Positions 1 to 9,533 of a stretch of DNA of 64,000 nucleotides are shown in pieces. The DNA comes from Gammaproteobacteria bacterium 28-57-27 (GTDB taxonomy: Bacteria; Pseudomonadota; Gammaproteobacteria; Halothiobacillales; Halothiobacillaceae), in assembly GCA_002281735.1 (NCBI GenBank), contig NCGK01000014.1:99599-163598 (forward strand), read 5' to 3'. The position numbers and the translations under genes are program-made. The notes under the pieces are model-generated. The model saw only the letters and a list, made by a program, of their open reading frames with translations, had not been told where the DNA came from and made no database searches. Position 1 is the stretch's first letter. The number at the start of each line of letters is the position of its first letter.

Positions 1-2553
1 TAAAACTTCTTCCAGCATCTCACGCGCTCCCACAGAATCGCCCATATCCATGTAGGCAGACGCAATATCCAATTTCACTTCATGCTCACTCACCATGCCA
101 CTGGAAGGCATCGGTGCATAGGCGGGAGCTTCTTCCTGCAAACCCGGCATGGGCGCAGTCGCAGGCATATCAATCGACAATTCAAGCGGCGGCTCAATGG
201 CTGCACGATTCTCCAAAACAGCAGATACCGGCTCAAGCTCCAGACTCAATGCCGACGTATCCTGCACAGACTCCAAGGGCGAGGGTGAAGAAATGAAGTC
301 CAGGCTCAGATCTATGGGTTCAGCCCCGGGCTTTGCCGCCTGCATATCCTCGGCAAATTCAGGCTCCGCAGCCCTCTCATCAAAAGATGCTAGAGCCATT
401 GCGTCAGCATCGACACCCTGCGGTTCGATACCAAGCATAGCCAAATCATCTGCGGAAACCTCTTGCGCCTCCCCTATTACTGGCGCATCTGCGATACCCC
501 AAACAGGGGTTGCATCCCCTACACTCGGCAAATCCAGCGGAGCAAACTCTTTGAAAAAGTCTTCAACATTTCCGCTGGCAGCAGTATCCAACGCATAAAC
601 TGCTTCATCTGGAGACTTATTCAAATTGGCAACTGCGGGCAAATCCAACTCCAGCAGCGGCATATCCAAGCTCGCTGCTGCTGGCTGCGTCTCGCGTTGT
701 GAGCTCAATAGCTCATCCAGTGCGGCATCAGGTGCGCCTAAATCCAAGCTATCCAAAGGCTGGATCAAAGCCGAAGCCTCATCGCTCTCGGTAGACGCCA
801 CCGAAGGTTGCGCCCAAGCACTCGACTCCATAAGCGCTGACGCAGCCACTGCACCAAACAAGGGCGATGTCGGATAGTGCGTCTCGCCCAAGGCGCGTAG
901 CTCTGCCCACTGCACCTCATCTCGAGGATGTCGTTCCCGGAAGGCTTGAGCTTCACGCAAGAAGCCATCCGAATCACCTGCCTCATGCATTGCTCGCGCG
1001 CGACGCGCCATCAACGCGGCGTTGCCGGGATGAGCTAGCAAGGCGTCACTGAGCACTTGGATGGCACGATCATGCAGACCGTAGGCCTGCATCACATCCG
1101 ACTCTTCCAAGGCTGCTTTGATTGGATCTTCTTTATTTTCAATCACATCTGCCGAAGCAACTGCAGCGGCGGTTGCCACGGCGGGCGCGGTCACCGCAGG
1201 CTCAGCAACCATAGCTTCAACAGGCTTGGCAAGATCAACGCGGGGCGCGGATTGTTCGGTGGCTTTAACGGACGCATCCGTGGGGCGCCGACGCGAACCT
1301 GCCACAAAAGCCAAGACAGCGGCAAGCAAAGCACCCAAGCCCATGAGTCCGTAGCTCCACCACGGCGCAGCAGCGTTTACCGGCGCAGCAACAGGCGCTG
1401 CAGGTGCCGCGTTCAATTTCTTCTCCATCTCCTTGATGAGAGTTTCATTGAGACGCAGCAATTCTTCCATCTTCTGCAAGCGTTGATCTTGCGAAGCCAA
1501 CAGTCCAGTCAGGCGTTCATTTTCCACCTTGCCGGCTTCAATTTGCTCCTGCACCTCAGCGGGTATGGAGGCTGGTTGCGGCGCGCTTTGACTTCCCACG
1601 TCTGTCGCTGTGGCTGGCGCACCCGCAGGACCACTCACGACCTCGCCCACCACCGGAGCGGCGACAACTGGAACACTCGCTGCGGCAGGGGTTGTTGGCT
1701 GCACAATATCCAGGCGCGGCTCTTGTGTATCAACAGGTGCAGCAGCAGGTGTTACTGCTTGCGCAGCAGGCACTGCTTCAGCACGAATTGGCTTGTCCGC
1801 GACTGAGGCAACAGGAGGCGCCTGACGCATAGCCTGTGCATTAGGAATTGTCAGGGTTTTGCCCGCCAGCAACGTATCCGCATCGGCGGGATTGGCAAAA
1901 GCGTGCGGATTATTCTGCAAAATAGTGTCGATGGTTTGCTGAAGGCTGACGCCTTGCGGCCTCACGCGCAGTGCAATCCCATACGCCGTATCGCCTTTCA
2001 CCGCCGTGTAATCGCCCCCGTCTGGCATGGGCACTGACTGCACGGGAGCAGCACGACGCGTTGAGGCCTTTTTAGCGGCGTAGATTCGATCCCGTGGCTG
2101 AGCATCTGACACGGCTTCTTGAGCAGATGCACGGCCAGCAGCAGGCCTGACCACCGCCATCGGTGTGTAACCTTCTGGATCAAGCAGGATCGAAACCGCA
2201 CGTTCTATCGTGCCACTTGGACCATCAATTTCCAGCACCAACCCTACAACCGGATCGCGCACCGGCGAATCGGAAGTTAGCAAGATATGCGGCCGTTGAC
2301 CGCCCACAACCTGCAACTTGATGCGGCCGTAGACGCTCATCAGGGAGTAACCATGGCGCGCAAATTGGGCTTCATCGCCAATTTTCACGCTCAAGGTATC
2401 CAGATCACCGGGGCGAACATCCGTAATCGGAATCATAGCGCGCAAGGGCTGATTCAGGTTGGATTGGGTTTGCAACTCGCCCAAACCCATCGCAAACACA
2501 CTCGACGAGCCAAAAATCAATGCACACGCCAGCGCCAAAGGCAATTTCCGCAT
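1..2553 (-). CDS. fimV: FimV-like peptidoglycan-binding polar protein (3' end cut by window)
   Basis: The frame is open from the window edge to an ATG at 2553. The N-terminus (MRKLPLALACALIFGSSSVFA) is a signal peptide. It is followed by the FimV N-terminal domain, a LysM-like stretch (YTAVKGDTAYGIALRVRP, about residues 165-182), a long Ala/Pro/Val-rich linker, a short coiled coil (QRLQKMEELLRLNETLIKE), one transmembrane segment, and an acidic Asp/Glu/Ala-rich cytoplasmic region. The last visible residues (VKLDIASAYMDMGDSVGARE) match the conserved C-terminal TPR-like motif of FimV, so only a few residues are missing. FimV is known to organise the cell pole, type IV pili and cAMP signalling in pseudomonads. 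An upstream in-frame ATG at 2583 also has a possible AGGTGAG ribosome site, but 2553 places the signal peptide at the N-terminus. The asd-fimV order is typical of beta/gammaproteobacteria. Confidence 0.9.
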   Translation of the reverse strand, partial: MRKLPLALACALIFGSSSVFAMGLGELQTQSNLNQPLRAMIPITDVRPGDLDTLSVKIGDEAQFARHGYSLMSVYGRIKLQVVGGQRPHILLTSDSPVRDPVVGLVLEIDGPSGTIERAVSILLDPEGYTPMAVVRPAAGRASAQEAVSDAQPRDRIYAAKKASTRRAAPVQSVPMPDGGDYTAVKGDTAYGIALRVRPQGVSLQQTIDTILQNNPHAFANPADADTLLAGKTLTIPNAQAMRQAPPVASVADKPIRAEAVPAAQAVTPAAAPVDTQEPRLDIVQPTTPAAASVPVVAAPVVGEVVSGPAGAPATATDVGSQSAPQPASIPAEVQEQIEAGKVENERLTGLLASQDQRLQKMEELLRLNETLIKEMEKKLNAAPAAPVAAPVNAAAPWWSYGLMGLGALLAAVLAFVAGSRRRPTDASVKATEQSAPRVDLAKPVEAMVAEPAVTAPAVATAAAVASADVIENKEDPIKAALEESDVMQAYGLHDRAIQVLSDALLAHPGNAALMARRARAMHEAGDSDGFLREAQAFRERHPRDEVQWAELRALGETHYPTSPLFGAVAASALMESSAWAQPSVASTESDEASALIQPLDSLDLGAPDAALDELLSSQRETQPAAASLDMPLLELDLPAVANLNKSPDEAVYALDTAASGNVEDFFKEFAPLDLPSVGDATPVWGIADAPVIGEAQEVSADDLAMLGIEPQGVDADAMALASFDERAAEPEFAEDMQAAKPGAEPIDLSLDFISSPSPLESVQDTSALSLELEPVSAVLENRAAIEPPLELSIDMPATAPMPGLQEEAPAYAPMPSSGMVSEHEVKLDIASAYMDMGDSVGAREMLEEVL

Positions 2554-2763
2554 ATTCGAATCCCCGTTGAACCGCAATTCCATGACTAAAACTCACCTAC
2601 CACATTTACACAGCAAAAAAAGCTGGGGCTCAAAGTAGCATATCGCCCTCAACTTTGTAGGCGTTGGTCTCGCACGTTACCCAATCTACAGCGCCTTGTG
2701 TAGCCGGTAATGCTGAATGCGTGGTTTTCATCCCACACATAAGCAAACCCGCAACCTTGTGCC

Positions 2764-3798
2764 CTATAGATAGTCACGAATCAGAATTTCCGCAATCTGT
2801 ACGCTGTTCAGCGCCGCACCTTTGCGCACGTTATCGGACACCACCCACAGATCAAGACCGCGCGGATGCGACAGATCTTCACGGATGCGCCCCACATAAC
2901 TGGCATCGTGGTTCGCGCCCTCGGTCACGGCGGTGGGGTAACCGCCGGCAACCCGCTCATCCAGCACCACAACGCCCGGCGCATTTGACAGCAGCTCGCG
3001 CGCCCTTTCTGCCGTGATTTTGTCGCGGGTTTCGATATGCACCGCTTCGGAGTGACCATAAAACACCGGCACGCGCACGCAGGTGGGATTCACCTGAATT
3101 GCGTCATCGCCCATGATTTTTTTGGTTTCCCACACCATCTTCATTTCTTCCTTGGTGTAGCCGTTGTCCATGAACACATCAATCTGCGGAATCACATTGA
3201 AAGCAATCTGCTTGGGGTAAACCTTGGCTTCAATCGGCTGACCATTCAGCAAACTTGCCGTCTGCCCGGCCAGCTCCTCAATCGCCTCCTTGCCCGTCCC
3301 CGACACCGCCTGATAGGTGCAGACATTGATGCGCTCTATGCCCACCGCATCGTAAATCGGCTTCAAGGCCACCAGCATCTGGATGGTGGAGCAGTTCGGA
3401 TTGGCGATAATGCCGCGATTTTTATACTGCGCCACCGCCTGCGGATTCACTTCCGGCACCACCAATGGAATGTCATCGTCATAACGGAATTGCGAGGTGT
3501 TGTCGATCACCACGCAGCCCGCTGCGGCGGCCTTGGGCGCGTACTCGGCCGACACCGATGCGCCAGGTGAAAACAGACCAATCTGCACCTTGCTGAAATC
3601 AAAATCAGCCAAATTTTCGACCTTCAAATAGCCATCACCAAACTGCACACGCTTGCCCGCCGAACGCTCGGAGGCCAAGGCATACACCTTGCCGACCGGA
3701 AATTTGCGCTCAGCCAAAATGGCCAGCATGGTCTCACCCACCGCACCGGTCGCGCCGACTACAGCAATATCGTATGTTTTGGCATATGTTTTGTTCAT
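2764..3798 (-). CDS. asd: aspartate-semialdehyde dehydrogenase
   Basis: This 344-residue enzyme reduces aspartyl-4-phosphate to aspartate semialdehyde with NADPH, the branch point to lysine/diaminopimelate, threonine and methionine. The NADP-binding glycine motif GATGAVGE is at residues 15-22. The catalytic cysteine is C136 in NPNCSTIQ, and the general-base histidine is H249 in FYGHSEAVHIE. The length is that of the shorter (approximately 340-residue) Asd family. The gene lies 30 bp downstream of leuB on the same strand, so it is probably co-transcribed with the leucine genes. The ribosome site before ATG 3798 is weak, but no better start is visible. Confidence 0.97.
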   Translation of the reverse strand: MNKTYAKTYDIAVVGATGAVGETMLAILAERKFPVGKVYALASERSAGKRVQFGDGYLKVENLADFDFSKVQIGLFSPGASVSAEYAPKAAAAGCVVIDNTSQFRYDDDIPLVVPEVNPQAVAQYKNRGIIANPNCSTIQMLVALKPIYDAVGIERINVCTYQAVSGTGKEAIEELAGQTASLLNGQPIEAKVYPKQIAFNVIPQIDVFMDNGYTKEEMKMVWETKKIMGDDAIQVNPTCVRVPVFYGHSEAVHIETRDKITAERARELLSNAPGVVVLDERVAGGYPTAVTEGANHDASYVGRIREDLSHPRGLDLWVVSDNVRKGAALNSVQIAEILIRDYL

Positions 3799-3828
3799 TT
3801 TTCTACTTAACCCTGAAACCGCATTGAA

Positions 3829-4917
3829 TTACTGAATTGTCGCACGCAAAGCTGCAACGAGAGCATCACCCATTTGCGATGTGGAAACCTCCGTCATCCC
3901 CGGCTCCATAATATCGCGGGTGCGCAAGCCTTGATCCAGCACCACGGACACGGCGCTTTCGATTTTATCGGCCAGATCAGCGCGCTCCAGACTGTAGCGC
4001 AACATCATGGCGGCAGACAAAATCGTCGCCAGCGGATTGGCAATGCCTAGTCCGGCAATATCCGGCGCCGAACCATGGCTTGGCTCATACAAGCCTTGCT
4101 TGGAGCTATTCAAGGATGCCGAAGGCAGCATACCGATTGAGCCAGTGAGCATCGAAGCCTGATCCGACAAAATATCGCCGAACATGTTCTCGGTCACTAT
4201 CACGTCGAACTGCTTGGGCGCACGCACCAACTGCATGGCGGCGTTATCCACATACATGTGGGACAGCTCAACGTCCGGATAATCCTTGGCCACGCGCTCC
4301 ATCACCTCACGCCACAGCTCGGAGGTCTCCAACACATTGGCCTTGTCGACCGAGCAAACCTTTTTGTTGCGCTGCATCGCTGCATCAAATGCCACGCGGC
4401 CGATACGCTCGATCTCGGATTCGGCGTAACGCATGGTGTTGAAACCCTCGCGCTCACCCTTGTCGTTGACTTGGATGCCGCGCGGCTGACCAAAGTAAAT
4501 GCTACCGGTCAACTCGCGCACGATCAGAATATCCAGTCCGGCAACCACCTCAGGCTTCAAACTGGAGGCCGAGGCCAGTTGCGGATAAAGAATCGCCGGA
4601 CGCAAGTTGGCAAACAAGCCAAGCGCGGAACGAATCGCGAGCAGGCCGCGCTCCGGGCGCAAGGGACGATCCAGATTGTCATATTGCGGCCCACCGACCG
4701 CACCGAGCAGAATCGCATCCGCTTCCAGCGCCATCTCGCGCGTGCTATCCGGGAAAGGATGACCCGCTGCGTCATACGCTGCACCGCCGATCAGCCCCTC
4801 GTCCATCTCGATATCCAGCTCGAACTCGCCGACCAGCACATCAAGCACTTTCACCGCTTCATCGACGATTTCCGGACCAATACCATCACCCGGCAGAACC
4901 AAAATACGTTTTGTCAT
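3829..4917 (-). CDS. leuB: 3-isopropylmalate dehydrogenase
   Basis: This 362-residue enzyme oxidatively decarboxylates 3-isopropylmalate with NAD in leucine synthesis. The N-terminus [14 protein letters not shown] and the dehydrogenase signature [20 protein letters not shown] (about residues 240-260) are complete. The substrate-binding arginines are in the [24 protein letters not shown] region. An AGGA ribosome site lies about 7 bases before ATG 4917. The gap to leuD contains a palindromic CACAGAG repeat rather than the usual tight coupling. Confidence 0.97.
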   Translation of the reverse strand: MTKRILVLPGDGIGPEIVDEAVKVLDVLVGEFELDIEMDEGLIGGAAYDAAGHPFPDSTREMALEADAILLGAVGGPQYDNLDRPLRPERGLLAIRSALGLFANLRPAILYPQLASASSLKPEVVAGLDILIVRELTGSIYFGQPRGIQVNDKGEREGFNTMRYAESEIERIGRVAFDAAMQRNKKVCSVDKANVLETSELWREVMERVAKDYPDVELSHMYVDNAAMQLVRAPKQFDVIVTENMFGDILSDQASMLTGSIGMLPSASLNSSKQGLYEPSHGSAPDIAGLGIANPLATILSAAMMLRYSLERADLADKIESAVSVVLDQGLRTRDIMEPGMTEVSTSQMGDALVAALRATIQ

Positions 4918-4945
4918 AAGAAAATCCTGAATTCATGGAAAACAT

Positions 4946-5041
4946 TTAGCCACAGAGAGCACAGAGTCCACAGAGAGTGAATTCATCAACGCTTACTGGA
5001 AGGTTTTATCCTCCGTGTGCTCTGTGTCCTCTGTGGCTTAT
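4946..5041. repeat. CACAGAG-type palindromic repeat between leuD and leuB
   Basis: An imperfect inverted repeat. The left arm reads TTAGCCACAGAG..CACAGAGTCCACAGAG and the right arm reads CTCTGTGTCCTCTGTGGCT. About 35 bp of unrelated sequence separates the arms. The transcript could fold into a long hairpin. A second copy sits between leuC and leuD. Confidence 0.85.
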
Positions 5042-5048
5042 AAAAAAA

Positions 5049-5684
5049 TCAAAACAACCAAGGCGCACTCACCTTGCGCTGCGTCTCATAATCACGAATT
5101 GCATCCGCATGGCGCAAGGTCAAGCCAATATCATCCAGCCCATTAAGCAAACAGTAACGGCGGAAATCGTCGACATTAAACTCAATCACCGTATCACCAA
5201 GGCCGCGAATGGTTTTGTGCTCTAAATCAATGGTGAGTTGCAAGCCCGGCTCAGCCTCAATCGCCTTGAAAATTTTATCAACCATTTCTGCTGATAAAAC
5301 AATGGGAAGCATCCCACTCTTAAAGCTATTGTTAAAGAAAATATCGGCAAAACTGGGCGCAATCACCGCACGAAAACCGAAACCGTCCAGCGCCCACACC
5401 GCATGTTCACGTGAAGAACCACAGCCGAAATTCTCCCGCGCCAACAGGATCGTGGCGCGGTCATACGGCGGCTGATTGAGCACAAAATCCGGGTTCGGCT
5501 TGCGCTGGCTGTGATCCATACCCGGCTCGCCCGGCTCTAAATAACGCCAATCATCAAACGCATTCGGACCAAAACCGGTGCGGTGAATCGACTTCAAATA
5601 CTGCTTGGGAATAATCGCATCGGTATCCACATTCGGACGATCCAACGGCGCGACAATGCCGGTGTGTTGGGTAAAAGCTTGCAT
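5049..5684 (-). CDS. leuD: 3-isopropylmalate dehydratase small subunit
   Basis: A 211-residue swivelling domain that pairs with LeuC to isomerise 2-isopropylmalate to 3-isopropylmalate. The N-terminal motif [16 protein letters not shown] and the substrate-loop motif [14 protein letters not shown] (about residues 85-98) are intact. The length is normal for bacterial LeuD. Both flanks carry a CACAGAG palindrome, so LeuC and LeuD are encoded by one transcript interrupted by a potential hairpin. Confidence 0.97.
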   Translation of the reverse strand: MQAFTQHTGIVAPLDRPNVDTDAIIPKQYLKSIHRTGFGPNAFDDWRYLEPGEPGMDHSQRKPNPDFVLNQPPYDRATILLARENFGCGSSREHAVWALDGFGFRAVIAPSFADIFFNNSFKSGMLPIVLSAEMVDKIFKAIEAEPGLQLTIDLEHKTIRGLGDTVIEFNVDDFRRYCLLNGLDDIGLTLRHADAIRDYETQRKVSAPWLF

Positions 5685-5707
5685 GATTATTAGACCTTTT
5701 TTTATTT

Positions 5708-5806
5708 AGCCACAGAGATCACAGAGTACACAGAGAAAAACCTAGGATGCCCTTCTAATGCGTCTAGCATTCTTCCTCTCTGTGTCCTCTGTGTCCTCTG
5801 TGGCAA
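5708..5806. repeat. CACAGAG-type palindromic repeat between leuC and leuD
   Basis: The second copy of the leu-operon repeat. The left arm AGCCACAGAGATCACAGAG pairs with the right arm CTCTGTGTCCTCTGTGGC; the loop differs from that of the first copy. Confidence 0.85.
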
Positions 5807-5812
5807 AAAATT

Positions 5813-7228
5813 TTAGAAACTACGCACATCAACAAAATGACCGGCAATCGCAGCCGCCGCCGCCATGGCCGGGCTGACCAGATGCGTGCGTCCACCCTGC
5901 CCTTGACGACCCTCAAAGTTGCGATTCGAGGTCGAAGCACAACGCTCGCCCGGCTCCAAGCGGTCGGCGTTCATCGCCAAACACATCGAACAGCCCGGTT
6001 CGCGCCATTCAAAGCCAGCCGCTAAAAACACCTTATCCAAGCCTTCCTGCTCCGCTTGCTGCTTCACCAGACCCGAACCCGGAACTACCATGGCGAGCAT
6101 TACGCTATCCGCTTTTTTGCGCCCTTTGATGACCGCTGCGGCGGCACGAATATCTTCAATGCGCGAATTGGTACACGAGCCAATAAACACCTTATCCACG
6201 TTAATGGAGTCGATAGGTTGACCCGCCTCCAAGCCCATATAAGCCAGCGCCTTGCGCATCCCGCTCGCCTTGACGGCATCGTTTTCCTCATCTGGATTGG
6301 GAACCTGAGCGGCCACGGACACCACCATTTCCGGCGAAGTCCCCCAGCTCACTTGCGGAATAATATCGGCAGCTTCCAATTCGACCACACAGTCAAAATG
6401 CGCACCCGCATCCGAATGCAGATCACGCCACGCGGCGGCGGCCTGCTCGAACATCTCGCCTTGCGGGGCAAACGGACGGCCTTTCACATAGTCGATGGTC
6501 TTTTGATCCACGGCGACGATACCGGCACGCGCACCGCCTTCAATCGCCATATTGCACACCGTCATGCGGCCTTCGACCGACAAATCTTCGATGGCCTCGC
6601 CAGCAAATTCGATGGTGTAACCCGTGCCGCCCGCCGTACCAATCTTGCCAATAATCGCCAACACGATGTCCTTGGCGGTGACACCCGCACCGACATGCCC
6701 GTTGACGCGCACCAGCATGTTCTTGGCTTTTTTCTGCATCAAAGTCTGGGTCGCCATCACATGCTCGACCTCGGACGTGCCGATGCCAAACGCCAAGGCA
6801 CCGAACGCCCCATGCGTCGAAGTATGCGAATCGCCGCACACAATCGTCATCCCCGGCAAGGTAAAGCCTTCTTCCGGCCCGATTACATGCACAATGCCCT
6901 GGCGAATATCGTTCATTCTGAACTCGATCACCTCGAACTCGGCGCAGTTCTTGTCCAGCGTACTCACCTGCTCGCGTGACACCGGATCATCGATCCCATC
7001 CAGCCCGTTATCGCGCCGTCCAAGTGTGGGCACATTGTGATCCGGCACGGCCAGCATCGCCTCACGCCGCCATGGCTGACGATTGGCGATACGCAAGCCC
7101 TCAAAAGCCTGCGGTGAAGTCACTTCATGCACCAACTGGCGGTCGATATACAGCAAGGCCGTACTCTCATCTTCCTGCCGCACCACATGGGCATCCCAAA
7201 GTTTGTCGTAAAGTGTTCTGGCGGTCAT
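5813..7228 (-). CDS. leuC: 3-isopropylmalate dehydratase large subunit
   Basis: A 471-residue aconitase-family [4Fe-4S] enzyme subunit. The cluster ligands are C352 (IGSCTNSR) and C413/C416 (GCSMCLAMN). The [20 protein letters not shown] and [20 protein letters not shown] signatures of LeuC are present. The frame extends eight codons further upstream, but ATG 7228 has a good ribosome site (AGAGGA) and gives the usual [16 protein letters not shown] start. It is the first gene of the leuCDB-asd group. A palindromic repeat and a divergent LysR gene lie upstream. Confidence 0.97.
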   Translation of the reverse strand: MTARTLYDKLWDAHVVRQEDESTALLYIDRQLVHEVTSPQAFEGLRIANRQPWRREAMLAVPDHNVPTLGRRDNGLDGIDDPVSREQVSTLDKNCAEFEVIEFRMNDIRQGIVHVIGPEEGFTLPGMTIVCGDSHTSTHGAFGALAFGIGTSEVEHVMATQTLMQKKAKNMLVRVNGHVGAGVTAKDIVLAIIGKIGTAGGTGYTIEFAGEAIEDLSVEGRMTVCNMAIEGGARAGIVAVDQKTIDYVKGRPFAPQGEMFEQAAAAWRDLHSDAGAHFDCVVELEAADIIPQVSWGTSPEMVVSVAAQVPNPDEENDAVKASGMRKALAYMGLEAGQPIDSINVDKVFIGSCTNSRIEDIRAAAAVIKGRKKADSVMLAMVVPGSGLVKQQAEQEGLDKVFLAAGFEWREPGCSMCLAMNADRLEPGERCASTSNRNFEGRQGQGGRTHLVSPAMAAAAAIAGHFVDVRSF

Positions 7229-7256
7229 TGCAATAATCCTCTTAAGAAACATTAGA

Positions 7257-7353
7257 ACTTACGCAAAAGTGTTCCAGCAAGGCAAAGTACCGAAGACAGT
7301 ACACCGTGTACGGCGAGGTACTTGAACGCCGCTGGGGCGGTTTTGCGTCAGTT
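7257..7353. repeat. TTACGCAAAA-type palindromic repeat, copy 1
   Basis: An element of about 97 bp. Its ends are inverted: ACTTACGCAAAA at the left and TTTTGCGT at the right. Inner complementary blocks (CCAGCAAGGC / GCCGCTGGGG, AAGTACC / GGTACTT, GTACAC / GTGTAC) let the whole unit fold. A nearly identical copy lies at 56772-56867. Confidence 0.9.
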
Positions 7354-7364
7354 ATAAACAGCGA

Positions 7365-7931
7365 TCAGCGCGCGTATTTGGCGGTGAGTATAGCCTTGCC
7401 AAGCTTGGTGGAATGAATCATGAAGCCGATCAACGCAGCGCTGGCATCCGCCGGAACCTCTAGCACGTCAGCCTTGAGCGCGTACACCGTAAAGATGTAA
7501 CGATGCGGCTTATCGCCAACGGGCGGACACGCACCACCGAAGGCGCTGGCACCAAAATCCGTGCGCCCATGCACGGCACCCGCCGGTAAATTCTTACCCG
7601 ACACTTCACCCGCGTTAGCTTCAAGATGCGTCACATTGGCCGGAATGTTGTACACCACCCAATGCCACCAGCCCGAACCCGTGGGCGCGTCCGGGTCGTA
7701 CATGGTCACCGCATAACTGCGCGTGCCTTCAGGGCCCTGAGTCCAGGTCAGTGCTGGGGATTGATTGCCGCCTGCACAGCCAAAAGCGTTAAAAACCTGC
7801 TTGGCATCGAGAGTATGCCCAGATTTAATCTCACTACTTGATAGCGAAAATGCCGCAGACCCTGCATAAGCAGGGGCACTTAAACACGCAGCCAAAGCAC
7901 ATGCAGCGGCAATAAATTTCAAACGCATCAT
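7365..7931 (-). CDS. YbhB/YbcL family Raf kinase inhibitor-like protein, exported
   Basis: A 188-residue protein with an N-terminal signal peptide (MMRLKFIAAACALAACLSAPAYA), then a phosphatidylethanolamine-binding-protein fold. Family motifs are the ligand-pocket sequence TMYDPDAPTGSGWWHWVVYNIPA, the later GGACPPVGDKPHRY and the end TAKYAR. Bacterial members are of unknown physiological role; a periplasmic location is inferred. AGGAGG lies 6 bases before ATG 7931, which fixes the start. It is oriented like leuC but separated from it by a palindromic repeat. Confidence 0.93.
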   Translation of the reverse strand: MMRLKFIAAACALAACLSAPAYAGSAAFSLSSSEIKSGHTLDAKQVFNAFGCAGGNQSPALTWTQGPEGTRSYAVTMYDPDAPTGSGWWHWVVYNIPANVTHLEANAGEVSGKNLPAGAVHGRTDFGASAFGGACPPVGDKPHRYIFTVYALKADVLEVPADASAALIGFMIHSTKLGKAILTAKYAR

Positions 7932-7983
7932 GCCCCACCTCCTAAAAACAGACCTTTTGATTCGGCACACTTGAATCGAGACT

Positions 7984-8029
7984 GTAGGTCAGGCTTCAGC
8001 CTGACATGTCGGCCTGAAGGCCGACCTAC
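7984..8029. repeat. GTAGGTC REP-type repeat, copy 1
   Basis: Two stem-loops in tandem: GTAGGTCAGGCTTCAGCCTG, then CGGCCTGAAGGCCGACCTAC. The outer GTAGGTC/GACCTAC ends are inverted. Related copies are at 15786-15831 and 24116-24160. Confidence 0.9.
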
Positions 8030-8149
8030 GCTCAAAGATAATGCGTGCCGAATCAATAAACGCACAAAACCAACACCTTTTACTTGCAAGCAGTGTAGGA
8101 ATGTACTATCCATAACTCCAATGGTTAATTTTCATGGATTGCATTCCAA

Positions 8150-9040
8150 ATGGATATATCAAGCTACCAGGCCTTCCTCGCCGTGGCTGAGCACGCCTCG
8201 TTCTCGCTCGCCGCCGAAAAACTGCACCTCACCCAGCCGGCGATCAGCAAACGCATTGCCCAGCTCGAAGCCAACCTCGGTGTGACACTGTTCGACCGTC
8301 TGGGGCGACGGATCTGCCTCACCGCCGCCGGTCGCGCCTTGCAACCCGTGGCGATTCGCATCCTCAACGACGTGCGCGAAACCCGTCAGGTAATTGCCAA
8401 CCTCTCCACCGAGATCAGCGGCACACTCGCCATCGTCACCTCACACCACATCGGCCTGCGCCGCCTGCCGCCCATTTTGAAGGACTACACCCGTCGCTAT
8501 CCCGCCGTACGCCTTGATTTGGCCTTTATGGACTCCGAACAAGCCTGCCTTGCCGTTGAGCGCGGCGAATATGAACTGGGCATTGTCACCCTGCCTTTGC
8601 GACCCACACCGACGCTCAAAAACACCGCGCTGTGGGATGATCCGCTGGTCATCGCCGTCGCCCCCGACCACCCGCTCGCCAGCAAGACACCCATCACGCT
8701 GGACGACCTCGGCCAACATCCCGCCATCCTGCCCGCCATCGGCACCTACACCCGCACGATTATCGAAGCCACCATCTTGCAACACCACGGCGTATTGGAC
8801 GTGGTTCTTGAAACCAACTATCTGGAAACCCTGCGCACCATGGTCGCCATTGGCCTGGGCTGGAGCGCCCTGCCACGCAAGATGATGGGCGGGGATGTGG
8901 TCGAAGTTCCGGTACACGGCCTCGCCATTCAACGCACTTTAGGCATCGTGCAGCATCAAAAGCGTACCCTTTCCCACGCCGCAAATGCGCTACGGATGCT
9001 TTTGCAGAGCGCCGAACATCAGCAGAACGCTAAGGGTTGA
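8150..9040 (+). CDS. LysR-family transcriptional regulator
   Basis: A 296-residue protein with an N-terminal winged helix-turn-helix (residues 1-60, FSLAAEKLHLTQPAISKRIAQLE) and a C-terminal LysR effector domain (about 90-290). It points away from leuC, with the YbhB-like gene in between on the other strand. LysR genes beside leuCDB in related bacteria make it a candidate regulator of leucine synthesis; that assignment is inference from position. The sequence alone does not say which ligand it senses. Confidence 0.93.
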   Translation: MDISSYQAFLAVAEHASFSLAAEKLHLTQPAISKRIAQLEANLGVTLFDRLGRRICLTAAGRALQPVAIRILNDVRETRQVIANLSTEISGTLAIVTSHHIGLRRLPPILKDYTRRYPAVRLDLAFMDSEQACLAVERGEYELGIVTLPLRPTPTLKNTALWDDPLVIAVAPDHPLASKTPITLDDLGQHPAILPAIGTYTRTIIEATILQHHGVLDVVLETNYLETLRTMVAIGLGWSALPRKMMGGDVVEVPVHGLAIQRTLGIVQHQKRTLSHAANALRMLLQSAEHQQNAKG

Positions 9041-9101
9041 CCCCACCCAATGCTATAGCTCCGGCCAGATGAAGCTTGAATTGTGACCTGACATCCTGGG
9101 C

Positions 9102-9152
9102 GTAGGAGGCTCGTCCCGAGCCGATGTTTTCGCGCCGAGACGGCGCTCCTAC
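9102..9152. repeat. GTAGGAG palindromic repeat
   Basis: The outer ends GTAGGAG and CTCCTAC are inverted. Inside are GGCTCGTCCCGAGCC and CGCGCCGAGACGGCGC, giving two hairpins, the typical design of an intergenic REP pair. Confidence 0.85.
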
Positions 9153-9156
9153 ACTT

Positions 9157-9195
9157 GGGGAAACGCTGATTTATTCAGCGTTTTCCGCTTGGGGG
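9157..9195. repeat. GGAAACGCTGATTTATTC repeat, short form
   Basis: An imperfect palindrome around GGAAACGCTGATTTATTCAG with the mirror CAGCGTTTTCC, followed by GCTTGGGG. The same unit with the same GCTTGGGG tail starts the element at 30841. Confidence 0.7.
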
Positions 9196-9196
9196 A

Positions 9197-9310
9197 CATC
9201 CCATCGGTGAGCTTTTCGAAAGCCGCTTCAAACTCTCGTAACTTCAAAAAAACGCCGGCTTGGGTTTTGTCGATGACGCGAATATCAGCGCCCTATTGAT
9301 CCAGTCAGCT
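9197..9310 (-). pseudogene. fragment of an unrecognised reading frame
   Basis: Reading down from about 9300 on the minus strand gives ADIRVIDKTQAGVFLKLREF and continues EAAFEKLTDGMSPKRKT into the repeat at 9157-9195. There is no credible start. It looks like a gene end left in the decayed patch, but I cannot name the protein, and chance coding-like sequence is possible. Confidence 0.3.
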
Positions 9311-9531
9311 TTATCCGTGATTGTCCGCCGGGTCGTAGGGTGCGCCATGCGCACCTTTTAGCCCTCCATCGATACGACCGCTATAAAGCACCGTGACGGA
9401 ACCTTGGGTTTTTCCAGGCGCATCGTCCAACGTGACCTGTTTGGCCAGATCCTGCAACTGCTGAAGGGTGTAGTCCCCCCCGAGGCCGTCAGCCTTTCAA
9501 ATTCAGCTTTGGCTTGAGCAAATGTCAACAT
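9311..9531 (-). pseudogene. small unknown gene downstream of poly-G copy 1, frameshifted in a G tract
   Basis: ATG 9531 follows the stop of the preceding gene by 2 bases. The frame reads MLTFAQAKAEFERLTASGG and then hits a run of 7 G (about 9475-9481). In the next frame it continues as DYTLQQLQDLAKQVTLDDAP ... VTVLYSGRIDGG ... PADNHG and stops at 9311. Adding one G would give an intact protein of about 73 residues. The first residues are repeated after poly-G copy 2 at 10176-10235, so this is a real gene unit. Its function is unknown. The shift could be a mutation, a switchable tract, or a base-calling error in a homopolymer. Confidence 0.6.
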
Positions 9532-9533
9532 GA

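Noticed and set aside
1057..1806. A 249-codon plus-strand frame across fimV.
   Set aside because: It is low-complexity Cys/Arg/His-rich sequence and the shadow of the Ala/Pro-rich fimV linker.
7971..8285. A plus-strand frame through the REP repeat into the LysR gene.
   Set aside because: It translates the repeat and is out of frame with the regulator, which has its own ATG at 8150.
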